Assembly: GCF_045863935.1 (NCBI RefSeq)
Contig: NZ_BTVP01000019.1
Coordinates: 1 to 64,000 of the forward strand
Source of the DNA: Parvibaculum sp045863935
Lineage (GTDB): Bacteria; Pseudomonadota; Alphaproteobacteria; Parvibaculales; Parvibaculaceae
Direction: 5' to 3'
Length of the DNA: 64,000 nucleotides
The notes beneath the pieces are model-generated. The model did not search any database, had not been told where the DNA came from, and saw only the letters and a list, made by a program, of their open reading frames with translations. Shown one piece after another: positions 9,601 through 17,550 of this stretch. Made by a program: the position numbers and the translations under genes. Position 1 is the stretch's first letter, and every line of letters starts with the position of its first letter.

Positions 9601-9811
9601 TCGCGAGCGGGAAGGTCACCTGGTCCTCGACGACCTGCGGCGCCTGGCCGGGATAGTCGGTGACGATAATGACCTGCGTGTCCGACAGGTCCGGTATCGC
9701 GTCGAGCGGGATGCGCGCGATCGAATAGACACCGGCAACGATCGCAAAGAGCGTGCCGATCAGCACCAGAACGCTGTTGCGCGCCGACCAGCCGATGATA
9801 CCCGCGATCAT
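6677..9811 (-). CDS. cusA: CusA/SilA-type heavy-metal RND efflux pump (HME-RND)
   Basis: A 1044-residue inner-membrane proton antiporter of the heavy-metal-efflux RND class. The start MIAGIIGWSARNSVLVL is the first membrane helix. IPDLSDTQVIIVTDYPGQAP is the family's porter entry. The TM4 signature AMVDAAIVMIENAHKRLE, with NAH after the acidic residues, is typical of the monovalent Cu/Ag subgroup, not the Co/Zn/Cd CzcA type. Met-containing segments DPAPLEM and RIDML correspond, from memory, to CusA metal-site regions. It overlaps the adaptor gene by 4 bases (ATGA). No outer-membrane CusC partner lies beside it, so one encoded elsewhere must serve. Confidence 0.9.
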   Translation of the reverse strand: MIAGIIGWSARNSVLVLIGTLFAIVAGVYSIARIPLDAIPDLSDTQVIIVTDYPGQAPQVVEDQVTFPLATAMLNVPRSRVVRGFSFFGVSFVYVVFEDGADLYWARSRVLEYLSAAVERLPDGVTPSLGPDATGVGWVYQYALKSSELNLAELRSIQDWQVRFAVSRAEGVAEVATVGGFVRQYAIIVDPLLLKETGLTLAGIAAAVRASNMDVGGRTIELAETEFMIRGRGYLDGIADIEKIVLRAESGTPLLLRDVARVELAPDERRGVAELGGEGEAVSGIALQRHGANALDVIENVKRELAAVAPSLPGNTEIVEVYDRSALIGRAIDTLVRTLIEESIVVTLVCLLFLWHARSAFVAIVTLPVGILMALAATHLLGIPSNIMSLGGIAIAIGAMVDAAIVMIENAHKRLEHAPPGASRTAVVIEAAQEVGPALFFSLLIITVSFLPIFTLEAQEGRLFKPLAATKTFAMAAAAFLSITLVPVLMTIFIRGRIVPEARNPLNKALIWVYRPLIGLVLRARGVTILAAVLVLVVTVVPLGRIGSEFMPNLNEGTLLYMPTTLPGLSVTKAAELLQTQNRIIAGFPEVASVWGKAGRADSATDPAPLEMFESIVNLKPEDEWRPGMNLDKLIAEMDTALQFPGVSNAWTMPIKARIDMLSTGIRTPVGVKIFGPDLVELERIAREVETVLRAVPGTSSAYAERVNGGYFLDIRPDRDRIARLGLSMETVQEAIAMALGAKALTTTVEGRERYDVVLRYPQASRASPDAIAREVFVATPAGAAVPLGEIADITRARGPTMIRTESGQPVVYVFVDIRGRDLGGYVGEAQRVVAGEVALPPGYTVAWSGQFEYLARAAQRLALVVPVTLLVIFLLLYLNFKSLTETFIVMLSLPFALVGGLWLMAALDFNMSVAAAVGFIALAGVAAETGVVMLLYLDHALRDAKAMAAAEGRAFTRAVLNGAIMEGAVWRVRPKMMTVITIMAGLLPILWATGTGAEVMQRIAVPMIGGMVSSTILTLAVIPAIYAIVHGMGLSEDDTGDEG

Positions 9812-11364
9812 GGCGTCACCTGTTCGGCGGTAAAAGCCGAGAGCGCCGCCTGGAGATTGCTCTCGGCGTCGATCAGGAAGATGCCGGATGTAACGACCTC
9901 TTCGCCAGCGGCAAGCCCCTCCCTGATCTCGACGTCGGCGCCGGCGCGAGCACCGAGGCGAACGTCACGCGGTTCGAAGAGCCCGTTGCCGCGCGCGACG
10001 AAGACAACCTGACGAGTGCCGTCATCGATGACCGAGGCCGCCGGCACCGCAAGCACCGGTTCGCCGCCGACCGGCGCACCGATATCGACGCGCACGAAAT
10101 GGCCGGGCTTGAGGTCCCCGTCCGGGTTCGGAACGACGAGCCGAACCCGGCCCGAACGGGTCGTCATCGCGATATCGGGGTAGACGAAATCGACAATCGC
10201 CGCACGCGGTTCGCCGGGCATGGCCGGCATCGACAATTGTGCGGTCTGGCCGGGGCGGACGAGCGCGAGGTCCTGTTCGGTGATTTCGGCGATCACCCAG
10301 AGGCTCGACAGATCGGCGATCCGGAAGAGCGTGTCACCGGCCGCAAAGCGCATGCCGTCGAGCGAGGGTTTCTCGAGCACAGTGCCGCCGACCGGCGCCT
10401 CGAAGGTCACCACCCGCGCCGGTGTGCGCGTGCGTGCCATTTCCGCGATGACGGCATTGGAAATGCCGAAGAGGCGGAGATTGCTCGCGGCACGCTCGAC
10501 ATCGCGGCCGCCGCGCGACAATGCCGAAAGATAATCGGCCTGTTTGCGCAGCAATTCGTCGCTTTCGATCCAGGTTGTCAGCAGCGGTTCGCCGGCCGCC
10601 ACCGTGCCGCCAGTGGTGCGGACATCGAGACGTTCGACAAATCCGTCGAACCGCGCCGTCACCAGTGCCACGCGCGCTTCGTCTACGGTTACGGTACCGG
10701 CGCCGCGGATCGTGCGGACGAGGTCGCGGCGTTCGACCGGCGCCGTCCTGACGCCAGCGCGTTGCGTTTTTTCCGGACCGATACGGACGGTTCCGGCGGG
10801 CGCCGCCACATCCTCCTCATAGACGGGGATGTAATCCATCCCCATCGAATCCTTCTTCGGCACCGGCGATATGTCGGGCAGGCCCATCGGGTTGCGGTAA
10901 TAACGGACTTTCCGTTCTCCAGACGCAGGCGCGGCGGTCGCGGCATCGGCCGCCTCCTCTACCGCCGTATAGACGACCTCGCCTTCGACAGGATCGGACG
11001 CACCGCCGACTTCGGCCACGATGCCGAGCGTCCAGCGGCCGGCCATCGCGATCTTCGCTTCGAAGGCCAGAACGTCCGGCACGCCAGCCGAAACCGGTGT
11101 GAGGGGCGTCTCCATCACCGCCATGCCGTCGGGACCCATGTCGAGCCGAGACGAGACGATGTCCACATTCCCGGCCGGAACCGGCGCGCCGCCCGGCTCA
11201 AGCAGCCGGACCTCGATCCGCACGCTCTCGCCAACCGGAATTTTTTCCGAGACGGCCTCGAATTTGTAAGCTTGAGATTGGGCGCCGGCGATGCTCCTTG
11301 CGCCGGCTGCCGTCACGACAGCCGCAAGCATGGCGGTCGCGAACGCTTTGGTTAAGCGAACCAT
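9808..11364 (-). CDS. cusB: CusB-type periplasmic adaptor of the metal efflux pump
   Basis: A 518-residue membrane-fusion protein with an N-terminal signal (VRLTKAFATAMLAAVVTAA). After an N-terminal domain that may bind efflux substrate comes the small heavy-metal-binding domain YYRNPMGLPDISPVPKKDS followed by MGMDYIPVYEED, as in CusB/SilB. The lipoyl/barrel segments and an alpha-helical hairpin follow, ending in EVVTSGIFLIDAESNLQAAL. The start at 11364 is chosen because GGAGAG sits just upstream. It should pass Cu(I)/Ag(I) from the periplasm to CusA and clamp the pump to an outer-membrane channel. Confidence 0.88.
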   Translation of the reverse strand: MVRLTKAFATAMLAAVVTAAGARSIAGAQSQAYKFEAVSEKIPVGESVRIEVRLLEPGGAPVPAGNVDIVSSRLDMGPDGMAVMETPLTPVSAGVPDVLAFEAKIAMAGRWTLGIVAEVGGASDPVEGEVVYTAVEEAADAATAAPASGERKVRYYRNPMGLPDISPVPKKDSMGMDYIPVYEEDVAAPAGTVRIGPEKTQRAGVRTAPVERRDLVRTIRGAGTVTVDEARVALVTARFDGFVERLDVRTTGGTVAAGEPLLTTWIESDELLRKQADYLSALSRGGRDVERAASNLRLFGISNAVIAEMARTRTPARVVTFEAPVGGTVLEKPSLDGMRFAAGDTLFRIADLSSLWVIAEITEQDLALVRPGQTAQLSMPAMPGEPRAAIVDFVYPDIAMTTRSGRVRLVVPNPDGDLKPGHFVRVDIGAPVGGEPVLAVPAASVIDDGTRQVVFVARGNGLFEPRDVRLGARAGADVEIREGLAAGEEVVTSGIFLIDAESNLQAALSAFTAEQVTP

Positions 11365-11426
11365 ATGACTCTCCAGAACCTGATGTGACAATCACGCGCG
11401 GCCAGAAGCGGCCGCGTGCCGGTGCG

Positions 11427-11792
11427 TCACACCAGCCTGGGAGGGCGTCGCAAAGGTGAGGGAGAAAGATCGGTCCGACCAATATCCGGCTCGCGAACCG
11501 ACTTGAGGGCAAGCTCAACCGGGACAAATTCAGGCGCGGCGGCGAGCTGAAGCGGTAACTTGCCGCAGGCAGTCATGCAGAGGGCCGAGCCTTCGCACGT
11601 CTTCGGTTTGGTGTCGTCGCACCCGCTGTGGCCTGAATCTGCCATCTCGTCCATAGCGTTTGCCGATGCGATCATATTGAGATCGTTCGCCGGCGCCGAA
11701 ACCGCTGTCAGCAACAGCGCGACCGTCACCGCTGCCGCAAGCCAATGGCGGATCCGAGATATGCTTCGGCAACTGTGGACAGATCGCTTCAT
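11427..11792 (-). CDS. Small exported Cys/His-containing protein heading the metal efflux operon
   Basis: A 121-residue protein with an uncleaved-looking basic N-terminus and a hydrophobic signal (HWLAAAVTVALLLTAVSAPA). The mature part has a metal-suggestive stretch, DSGHSGCDDTKPKTCEG followed by SALCMTACGK, with four Cys and one His in about 30 residues. The tail is proline/arginine rich. It ends 62 bases before cusB on the same strand, so it is probably the first gene of the operon. Small Cys/His proteins often precede Cu efflux genes. I do not recognise a named family, and periplasmic metal binding is inference. Confidence 0.6.
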   Translation of the reverse strand: MKRSVHSCRSISRIRHWLAAAVTVALLLTAVSAPANDLNMIASANAMDEMADSGHSGCDDTKPKTCEGSALCMTACGKLPLQLAAAPEFVPVELALKSVREPDIGRTDLSPSPLRRPPRLV

Positions 11793-12353
11793 GGCTACAG
11801 ACTAACACAGACCTTTCTTCTGCCGGCTACACGAAATTGTCATGGAAAAGCAGAGAATCGGTCGCCCTCTGTCTGCGACGTGCAAAAGCGATCGAGGCCC
11901 GGCTTCCCGCATCGCCGCCCTAAGATAGAAGCCCGAACGGTGGAACGTCTTGCGAGCGGAACTCTGTCCCTCAAATTGCCTCGGTCCACGGCTTCCCTTT
12001 TTGCTCTTCCTCTCGTGAGAAGAGAAGCAAGCGACCGCGTATTTGCTCCGCCTACAAACAGTCGGCATGCGGCCGTGGGCGGATTTCGGCGATATTCGTT
12101 CGAGGACGCCCGGAGGTTACACGAGTCGCCGATCCAATATCCGCTCCGGCAAGTGCAGTCACGCGGCTGTGATCGCTCGTGCGCGCGGCGTTGAATATCG
12201 TGAAACCAAGTGATTTTCCAAAGCCCGCGATATCCGTCAGGTTCATGCTTGTGAGCTGCGGAAGATTTGCGGGTTCTCCTCTGTCCGCTCCCGGTGGCCG
12301 CGTTGTTTTGTTGCGTCAATCCCAGTCATCAAAGTCAAATTGGAGACTACAAT
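11793..12353. other. Gene-poor 560-base stretch between divergent operons
   Basis: This lies between the leftward efflux operon and the rightward DUF2282 gene. Reading frames on both strands are short or Arg/Ser-rich, without ribosome sites or recognisable domains. One minus-strand frame (12052-12246) starts with plausible residues but matches nothing I know. It presumably holds the divergent promoters. I could not find a convincing sigma-70 or ECF-type motif pair. Confidence 0.5.
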
Positions 12354-12656
12354 ATGTCGAAAATCACCTTCACCAACTCGCTCGCCGCAGCCAGCGCCAT
12401 TGCAACGGCGCTGACGCTTGCGAGCTTCTCTGCGCCGGCTCAGGCAGAAGACGCATCCATGGAGAAGTGCTACGGCGTCGCGTTGGCCGGCAAGAACGAC
12501 TGCGCGGCCGGCCCCGGCACGACCTGCGCGGGCACGTCCACGCTCGACTATCAGGGCAATGCCTGGAGCCTGGTTCCGGCCGGCACCTGCACCAGCATCG
12601 AAACGCCCCATGGCAATGGCAGCCTCGAAGCGAAGGACACGCAGCTTCCGTCGTAA
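12354..12656 (+). CDS. DUF2282 (bufferin-1-like) small Cys-rich peptide precursor
   Basis: A 100-residue exported protein. Residues 1-31 form a signal peptide ending in PAQA. The mature part has the DUF2282 pattern with four cysteines: KCYGVALAGKNDCAAG (Cys39, Cys50), TTCAGTSTLDYQG (Cys58), VPAGTC (Cys79). The family is known as bufferins, in which a DUF692 (MNIO) enzyme turns cysteines into copper-binding heterocycles in the periplasm. The start has TGGAG 9 bases upstream. Downstream is DoxX, a usual bufferin neighbour, but the DUF692 and DUF2063 genes are absent here. Without a maturase in trans it might bind metal through unmodified thiols. Confidence 0.8.
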   Translation: MSKITFTNSLAAASAIATALTLASFSAPAQAEDASMEKCYGVALAGKNDCAAGPGTTCAGTSTLDYQGNAWSLVPAGTCTSIETPHGNGSLEAKDTQLPS

Positions 12657-12670
12657 CGCGTATCGGGGAA

Positions 12671-12705
12671 GCCCGGCCCGGTTCCGACAGTCGCCGGAGC
12701 CGGGC
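12671..12705 (+). terminator. GC hairpin between DUF2282 and DoxX genes
   Basis: GCCCGGC (12671-12677) pairs with GCCGGGC (12699-12705), and inner CCGG/CCGG can extend the stem. No T-run follows, so it is more likely a partial terminator or an mRNA-stabilising hairpin that lets the peptide gene be expressed more strongly than doxX. Confidence 0.4.
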
Positions 12706-12813
12706 CTCCGCCACTAAACTCGTCCGTCCTCGTGCCGAACCCGGCGGCCGGGGTCGCTGGGTCGAAATCTCCGGGCGTCCCGACAGATTCATTGTCCATC
12801 ACGGAGGTTCAAA

Positions 12814-13284
12814 ATGGGCGAGCTCTTTCAACAGGCCAGCCGTCTTATTCTCCTGGCACATTCCATCCTCGCGCGCATTCCGGACTGGATCTACGCCTCC
12901 TTGATGCGAGTAGCCGTCTTCTTCGTTTTCTTCTTGTCCGCGCGGACGAAGGTCGACGGACTTCTGACGTTGAAGAGCAGCACCTTCTACCTTTTCGAGA
13001 ACGAGTACGCCTTGCCCGTCATTCCGTCCGCTTGGGCCGCCTATATGGCAACCTACGCCGAGCACATCTTTTCGGTTCTCGTGCTGGTGGGCCTTGCCAC
13101 GCGATTGAGCGCGCTTGCCCTTCTCGTCATGACGGCGGTCATTCAGATTTTCGTCTATCCCGAAGCCTATGTGGTTCACATGACATGGGCGGCGATGCTG
13201 CTGTACCTCGTGTCGAAGGGCGGCGGATTGTTCTCGGTGGACGAGGCGGTTGCGCGAACACTGGGCCAAAGCGATCAAGTTTGA
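12814..13284 (+). CDS. DoxX-family membrane protein
   Basis: A 156-residue protein with four predicted membrane helices (about residues 25-45, 70-92, 95-115 and 120-140). It shows the DoxX pattern RVAVFFVFFLSARTKVDG, ATYAEHIFSVLVLVGLATRLSA and MTWAAMLLYLVSKGGG. The start follows an ideal CGGAGG. DoxX proteins accompany DUF2282/DUF692/DUF2063 genes in bufferin operons, where their role is unclear but linked to membrane redox or copper supply. Here it follows the DUF2282 gene by 157 bases with a hairpin between. Confidence 0.85.
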   Translation: MGELFQQASRLILLAHSILARIPDWIYASLMRVAVFFVFFLSARTKVDGLLTLKSSTFYLFENEYALPVIPSAWAAYMATYAEHIFSVLVLVGLATRLSALALLVMTAVIQIFVYPEAYVVHMTWAAMLLYLVSKGGGLFSVDEAVARTLGQSDQV

Positions 13285-13384
13285 GTTCGAGTATGAGTGA
13301 GAACGGCGAGACGGACGCTGCATCGTGTTGCGTTCGGACCGCCGCAAGGACGCGAACATCCAGACAATCAAAAGGGAGAAACAA

Positions 13385-13750
13385 ATGAAGACCATTTTCG
13401 CCGCCGGTGCGGTTCTTTTCACTCTCGCCGCGATGCCGGCCGCCATGGCAGCGACGGCGCTCGATACCGCTATCGGCAACACAGTTTCGGTGTCGGCCGA
13501 CGGAAAGGAAACGCGCTACTATTTCAACGAGAACGGCTCGGCATCACTTGCGACCTCGACTGGCGAAGCCGATGTCGGCACGTGGAAGAAGAACGGCGAT
13601 CAGCTCTGCGTGTCCTGGCAGTCGGGCGGCGGAGAACAATGCGTGGCGATGCAGAACGGCGATGTTAGCGTCGGCCAGAAGTTCAGTTTCACCAATGCCG
13701 AGGGCGCCCAGCGCGAAGCCGTCATCATGGATGGCAAGGTACCGTTCTGA
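13385..13750 (+). CDS. Small exported protein of unknown function
   Basis: A 121-residue protein with a clear signal peptide (MKTIFAAGAVLFTLAAMPAA, cleavage after AMA). The beta-rich mature domain includes ADGKETRYYFNENGSASL, a WKKNGDQLCVSWQSGGGEQC segment with two Cys that could form a disulfide, and a hydrophilic end. The ribosome site AAAGGGAG is strong. It follows doxX by 100 bases on the same strand and is probably co-regulated with the bufferin-like peptide. I do not recognise the family by name. Confidence 0.75.
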   Translation: MKTIFAAGAVLFTLAAMPAAMAATALDTAIGNTVSVSADGKETRYYFNENGSASLATSTGEADVGTWKKNGDQLCVSWQSGGGEQCVAMQNGDVSVGQKFSFTNAEGAQREAVIMDGKVPF

Positions 13751-13874
13751 TTCCGGCGGCGTCGAGGATGCGAGGTTCTCAGGGAGGTTTCAAAGTTCCG
13801 CGCCGGACATGACCCGCCCCTGCCAACCGCACACTCCCGACGCCCGCCACCCCGGGCCGGGCCGCACCCCGGAC

Positions 13875-15449
13875 TTATGAGATACGGGCTTTCCTCAACC
13901 TGCGGCTGGCAGGCAACCACGCGGTAGCCCGCGTTCCCTTTCCCAGCGTACTCCTGATTTCAAGAGTACCCCCATGCAGCTCCAGGAGCCGTTTGCTCAA
14001 CGGCAAGCCAAGACCGGCGCCCTGGTGTTCGCGAGCGAGATGGCTGGCGACCTGACCGAAGGGCTCGAAAACCATTTCCAACTTGTCGTCCGCTATTCCG
14101 ATGCCCGTGTCGATCACGGCGATACCGATGTCGCCCGCCGCCGATACCCGGACTTCGGTACGTATCTGCCCGCCCCTCGGCGTGAACTTGACCGCATTGG
14201 CCACGAGATTGAGGACGATCTGTTTCAGGACGCGCGAATCCGCCAGAAGCATGGATGCCGCCCGGGAATCGGATACCGTCAGCGCAATGTCCTTCTCTCG
14301 CGCCTGGAGCGAGACGAGGCTCATGACATCCCCGATCATTCGGTCGATGTCGACCTCTTCCTCGCTGAGTTCAAAGCGGCCAGCCTCGATGCGTGAAATG
14401 TCGAGGAGGTCGTTGATGAGCGCGAGAAGATGTTCGCCGCTTTTGCAGATATCGACCACGTATTCGCGATAACGGTCATCCGTGAAAACATCGTCCTCAT
14501 CGGACGTCAAGAGCTGGGAAAATCCGATAATCGCATTCAGGGGGGTCCGGAGCTCGTGGCTCATATTCGCAAGGAATGCGGATTTCGCATTGCTCGCAGT
14601 TTCGGCGGCAATTTTCGCATCGCTCAATTCCGCCGTTCGTTCCTGGACACGCTGCTCCAGGGTCCGGTTCAGACCGACAAGCCGCTCCTCCCGCTCGCGA
14701 ACCGCGGCCAGCGCAACCGAGGTGGAAATGAGCAGCGAATTTACATTCGACGTGAGAATTCCAAGTTCATCCGGCCGCCCGGCAGGCGTCTGGTGCTCCT
14801 GCGCCCTCTCAGGTTTGCGGGTTGCGAGGGAAATATTGTGAGCGAGCTGCACGAGACGCTCGAGTACGACGCCCCGAAGCACGAACATCGTCGCCACGGT
14901 GACAACGAGTGAGATGACCGCGATCAACCCACCGATCCGCACCAGAAACCTTTTCAGGTCTCCGGACAGAAAGGGGGTATCGACGTCGAGTACCAGCCGG
15001 TAGCCGGGCAACGCGCCGAAGGCGCGTGTTGCCGCCGCAGATGAACGATCGATCTGGCGAATCCCGGTCCCCTGTCCAAGAGCCGGGACGACCGGTGCCT
15101 CGGACAATCGCCCCACCGCGAGCACGAGGCCACCGTGGGGGTCGACGATCGCCAGCCCTCTCAGGCCTGCCGTTCCCATGAGGGCGGTGGCGGCCGCACG
15201 CATCCCGTCGCTTTCGAGGCCCGGGCGGCCGGCGATTTCATATCCGGCATCCACGGCGGCGGAAGCGGCATCGAACACCGAAGCGAGCCGGTCCCGCTCG
15301 TAGTTTCGGTATGAAGGGACGAGAATTGCCGCTTCGATCACCATGATGGCGAGGAAGACCATTGCCGTAATGCGCCAACACAAGCGGCATCGCACCAGCA
15401 TACCGCCGACGGAGGAACGGATATCCGGCTGACCGGCGGGTGAAGGCAT
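13875..15449 (-). CDS. Membrane-bound sensor histidine kinase, orphan
   Basis: About 524 residues from the ATG at 15449; a TTG 12 codons upstream is possible. A helix near the N-terminus (ITAMVFLAIMVIEAAILV), a periplasmic sensor of about 120 residues, a second helix (GGLIAVISLVVTVATMFVL), HAMP and coiled coil follow. Next come the HisKA box FLANMSHELRTPLNAIIGF with the phosphoacceptor His, the N box QIVLNLVANAVKFTP, G1 VIDTGIGIADD and G2 GAGLGLPLSKRLLELHGG. There is no receiver or response-regulator gene next to it, so its output is unknown. Its signal may be metal or oxidant, by context only. Confidence 0.88.
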   Translation of the reverse strand: MPSPAGQPDIRSSVGGMLVRCRLCWRITAMVFLAIMVIEAAILVPSYRNYERDRLASVFDAASAAVDAGYEIAGRPGLESDGMRAAATALMGTAGLRGLAIVDPHGGLVLAVGRLSEAPVVPALGQGTGIRQIDRSSAAATRAFGALPGYRLVLDVDTPFLSGDLKRFLVRIGGLIAVISLVVTVATMFVLRGVVLERLVQLAHNISLATRKPERAQEHQTPAGRPDELGILTSNVNSLLISTSVALAAVREREERLVGLNRTLEQRVQERTAELSDAKIAAETASNAKSAFLANMSHELRTPLNAIIGFSQLLTSDEDDVFTDDRYREYVVDICKSGEHLLALINDLLDISRIEAGRFELSEEEVDIDRMIGDVMSLVSLQAREKDIALTVSDSRAASMLLADSRVLKQIVLNLVANAVKFTPRGGQIRTEVRVSAAGDIGIAVIDTGIGIADDKLEMVFEPFGQVASHLAREHQGAGLGLPLSKRLLELHGGTLEIRSTLGKGTRATAWLPASRRLRKARIS

Positions 15450-15596
15450 GAAGGGAACTCGTGCGGGGCGTGATGTGAACGTCAAAAATCACACTTCGTG
15501 CTGATTGCCCGCGAACCGTGCGGCTCGATGAGCGCGGCTTTGTCATTCGCGCATGCCGCGAAAAATGTTACGCCGCCGCGACGCTCCCGCAAGAAC

Positions 15597-16676
15597 CTAC
15601 TCCGCCGCGCCATGATTGAACTGCAATCCGATGATGGCACCCGCGGGAAAGAAAGAACGATATGCAAAGGCAAACGTCACCTGGTGAGGGATATCGACCT
15701 TCGCGTTCCGGCCCCGCTTTTGCACAACGACGTTTCCGACGTCCTTCCCATCGGCAATGCTCCGCGTGTCGAGTGCCGATGCCTGTCCCGGTTCCCATTC
15801 AAGGACCACATCGTTCACGGCGAGGCGCTTCACGCTACGCAGATAGTCCAATGCGACGCCAGCCGGCGCTCCATCCAGCTCGAACACCACCACACGGTCC
15901 ATTGGAGCGAGAGGATATGTATTCACCTCGCCGGTCATAAATCCCGGCCCCGCCGCGCTGTCGTAGCCGCCATAGGGATTGACCCCGTATCGCCGGGAGT
16001 CCGGATCTTCCGGCACCAGGACCAGGCCGGACAGATGACGCTGCCTGAATGCGGCGAAGCTCTCGAGGCGCGAGGGCACCATCCTGAGTTTGTGTCCCTG
16101 CAGCGTTCCTGCAAATGCACTTCCGGTGAACTGCTGCCACCAGCTCTCCGTCTGACGGTCATACATGACCAGGTCCGAGTGCCGCAGGAGCCCCGTCGTA
16201 CCGAAGTCAAGCACCTGCCCCGTCATGCGCCGGTCAAATACGATCGATGCATTGCACAACGGGCAGTAGGTGACCGCGACCGGCATGGCGCCGACCTCGT
16301 CGTTGACGATCTCATGCCACATCAGAACGCGCAGCGGATAAGCTCTAGCGTCACCGGAAATTTCGATCGATATCACCGGTTCCCTGTCGCGCAGGCGGGA
16401 CGCCCATCCAGATGGATTTCCGTTCCTCAGGCGCACGAACCGGGGGGCATCGATCGATGGAATGCCGTCTCTGGGGGGACCCCCCGACAAGATTTCGTCC
16501 GCCGGTATCTCAACAGAGGAGAAATCCGTGTTTGGCCATGCGCGAGCAAAGCGAGCCTCGAAAGCCGAGGCGGTCGACAACGGCGGCCCTGCTTGCGCCG
16601 GCGCCGTAGCCACTGTGCCGGATATCACCAGTGCGGCGACGAAACCAGACATCGAAAAACGTCGCAACCCGATCAT
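15597..16676 (-). CDS. DUF3179 domain protein, exported
   Basis: A 359-residue protein with an N-terminal signal (SGFVAALVISGTVATAPAQA) and the DUF3179 core. The markers are FVRLRNGNPSGW, ISGDARAYPLRVLMWHEIVND, the Cys motif VTYCPLCNASIVFDR, and WWQQFTGSAFAGTLQG. The CPLC pair suggests a redox or metal role, but the family has no assigned reaction. It lies upstream of the histidine kinase on the same strand with 147 bases between, so the two may share a transcript. Confidence 0.82.
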   Translation of the reverse strand: MIGLRRFSMSGFVAALVISGTVATAPAQAGPPLSTASAFEARFARAWPNTDFSSVEIPADEILSGGPPRDGIPSIDAPRFVRLRNGNPSGWASRLRDREPVISIEISGDARAYPLRVLMWHEIVNDEVGAMPVAVTYCPLCNASIVFDRRMTGQVLDFGTTGLLRHSDLVMYDRQTESWWQQFTGSAFAGTLQGHKLRMVPSRLESFAAFRQRHLSGLVLVPEDPDSRRYGVNPYGGYDSAAGPGFMTGEVNTYPLAPMDRVVVFELDGAPAGVALDYLRSVKRLAVNDVVLEWEPGQASALDTRSIADGKDVGNVVVQKRGRNAKVDIPHQVTFAFAYRSFFPAGAIIGLQFNHGAAE

Positions 16677-16924
16677 ACTTCACCGCCGTTTCAGATTTCC
16701 GTGTTCGGCTAACGAGACGATGAACAAACTTACCGCCGCGGCATCTCATCGCGTGTTCACCTTCCGGAAACAGACGTTCACCTGTTCGTGACAAGGCATG
16801 CCGAAGGCGGGGCCGGCCCCAGGATTTCCTGTTCACACAAGCGTGATTTCAGGCACGGCCTTGTAATCAGATATCACCAGATACCCGCCCTAACGGCGCG
16901 GTCCGCAAAAAAGGGGGATGTCTC

Positions 16925-17521
16925 ATGTCCAGGATGCTTCCGCTCGACCGCGCTTCGGTTCCGCAAGAACTCGTGCCGATACTGTCGATGGTCGAAACCG
17001 CGATGGGATTCCTGCCGAACAGCCTGTTGATCATGGCCCGCCGGCCGGAACTGGTTCAGGCGTTTGCGGGACTTGCCGCGGCAGTAAACCTGAATTCCGA
17101 CCTGCCGCCGGGCCTCAATAACATGATCGCCTATATGTGCAGCTACTCCGCAGGGTGCTTGTACTGCCAGGCGCATACTCATCATTCGGCACATCACGCC
17201 GGCGCGGACACGGAAAAACTCGAGGCCATCTGGGAATACGAGACCCATCCCTCGTTCAGCGACGCCGAACGCTCCGCGTTGCGCTTTGCGCAGGCGGCCG
17301 GGCAGACACCGAACGCAGTGACCGATGCGGATTTCGAGGATCTGCGGAAGTTCTATTCGGAAAAGCAGATACTTCAGATCGTCGCCATCATCTCGCTCTT
17401 CGGCTTTCTCAACCGCTGGAACGACACACTGGGAACGCCGCTGGAGACAGAGCCGCTCGTTTATGCGAAGGAGGCACTGAGCGCGAAGGACTGGAACGCC
17501 GGCAAGCACGAACCGGTGTGA
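16925..17521 (+). CDS. Carboxymuconolactone decarboxylase/AhpD-type peroxidase-related protein
   Basis: A 198-residue all-helical protein of the CMD/AhpD superfamily. The redox centre is GCLYCQAHTHHSAHH, i.e. CxxC followed by His, as in AhpD-like alkylhydroperoxidases and the peroxidase-related (TIGR01926-like) subgroup. LNNMIAYMCSYSAG precedes it and a second helical half follows (ILQIVAIISLFGFLNRWND). It probably reduces organic peroxides or passes electrons from thiols, in the cytosol. It converges with the Sel1-repeat gene, 29 bases apart. Confidence 0.85.
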   Translation: MSRMLPLDRASVPQELVPILSMVETAMGFLPNSLLIMARRPELVQAFAGLAAAVNLNSDLPPGLNNMIAYMCSYSAGCLYCQAHTHHSAHHAGADTEKLEAIWEYETHPSFSDAERSALRFAQAAGQTPNAVTDADFEDLRKFYSEKQILQIVAIISLFGFLNRWNDTLGTPLETEPLVYAKEALSAKDWNAGKHEPV

Positions 17522-17550
17522 CGGGGGCGGCGTTCTGGCAGCATTGGCTA

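Noticed and set aside
12052..12246. 64-codon minus-strand frame in the gene-poor island gap
   Set aside because: Plausible first residues but no domain, no ribosome site and loss of coding character after about 40 codons.
12180..12353. SigF-type promoter upstream of the DUF2282 gene
   Set aside because: GTGAAACC is followed at about 16-18 bases by CCCGCGAT, too far from the remembered GTAAC/CGAA pattern to claim.
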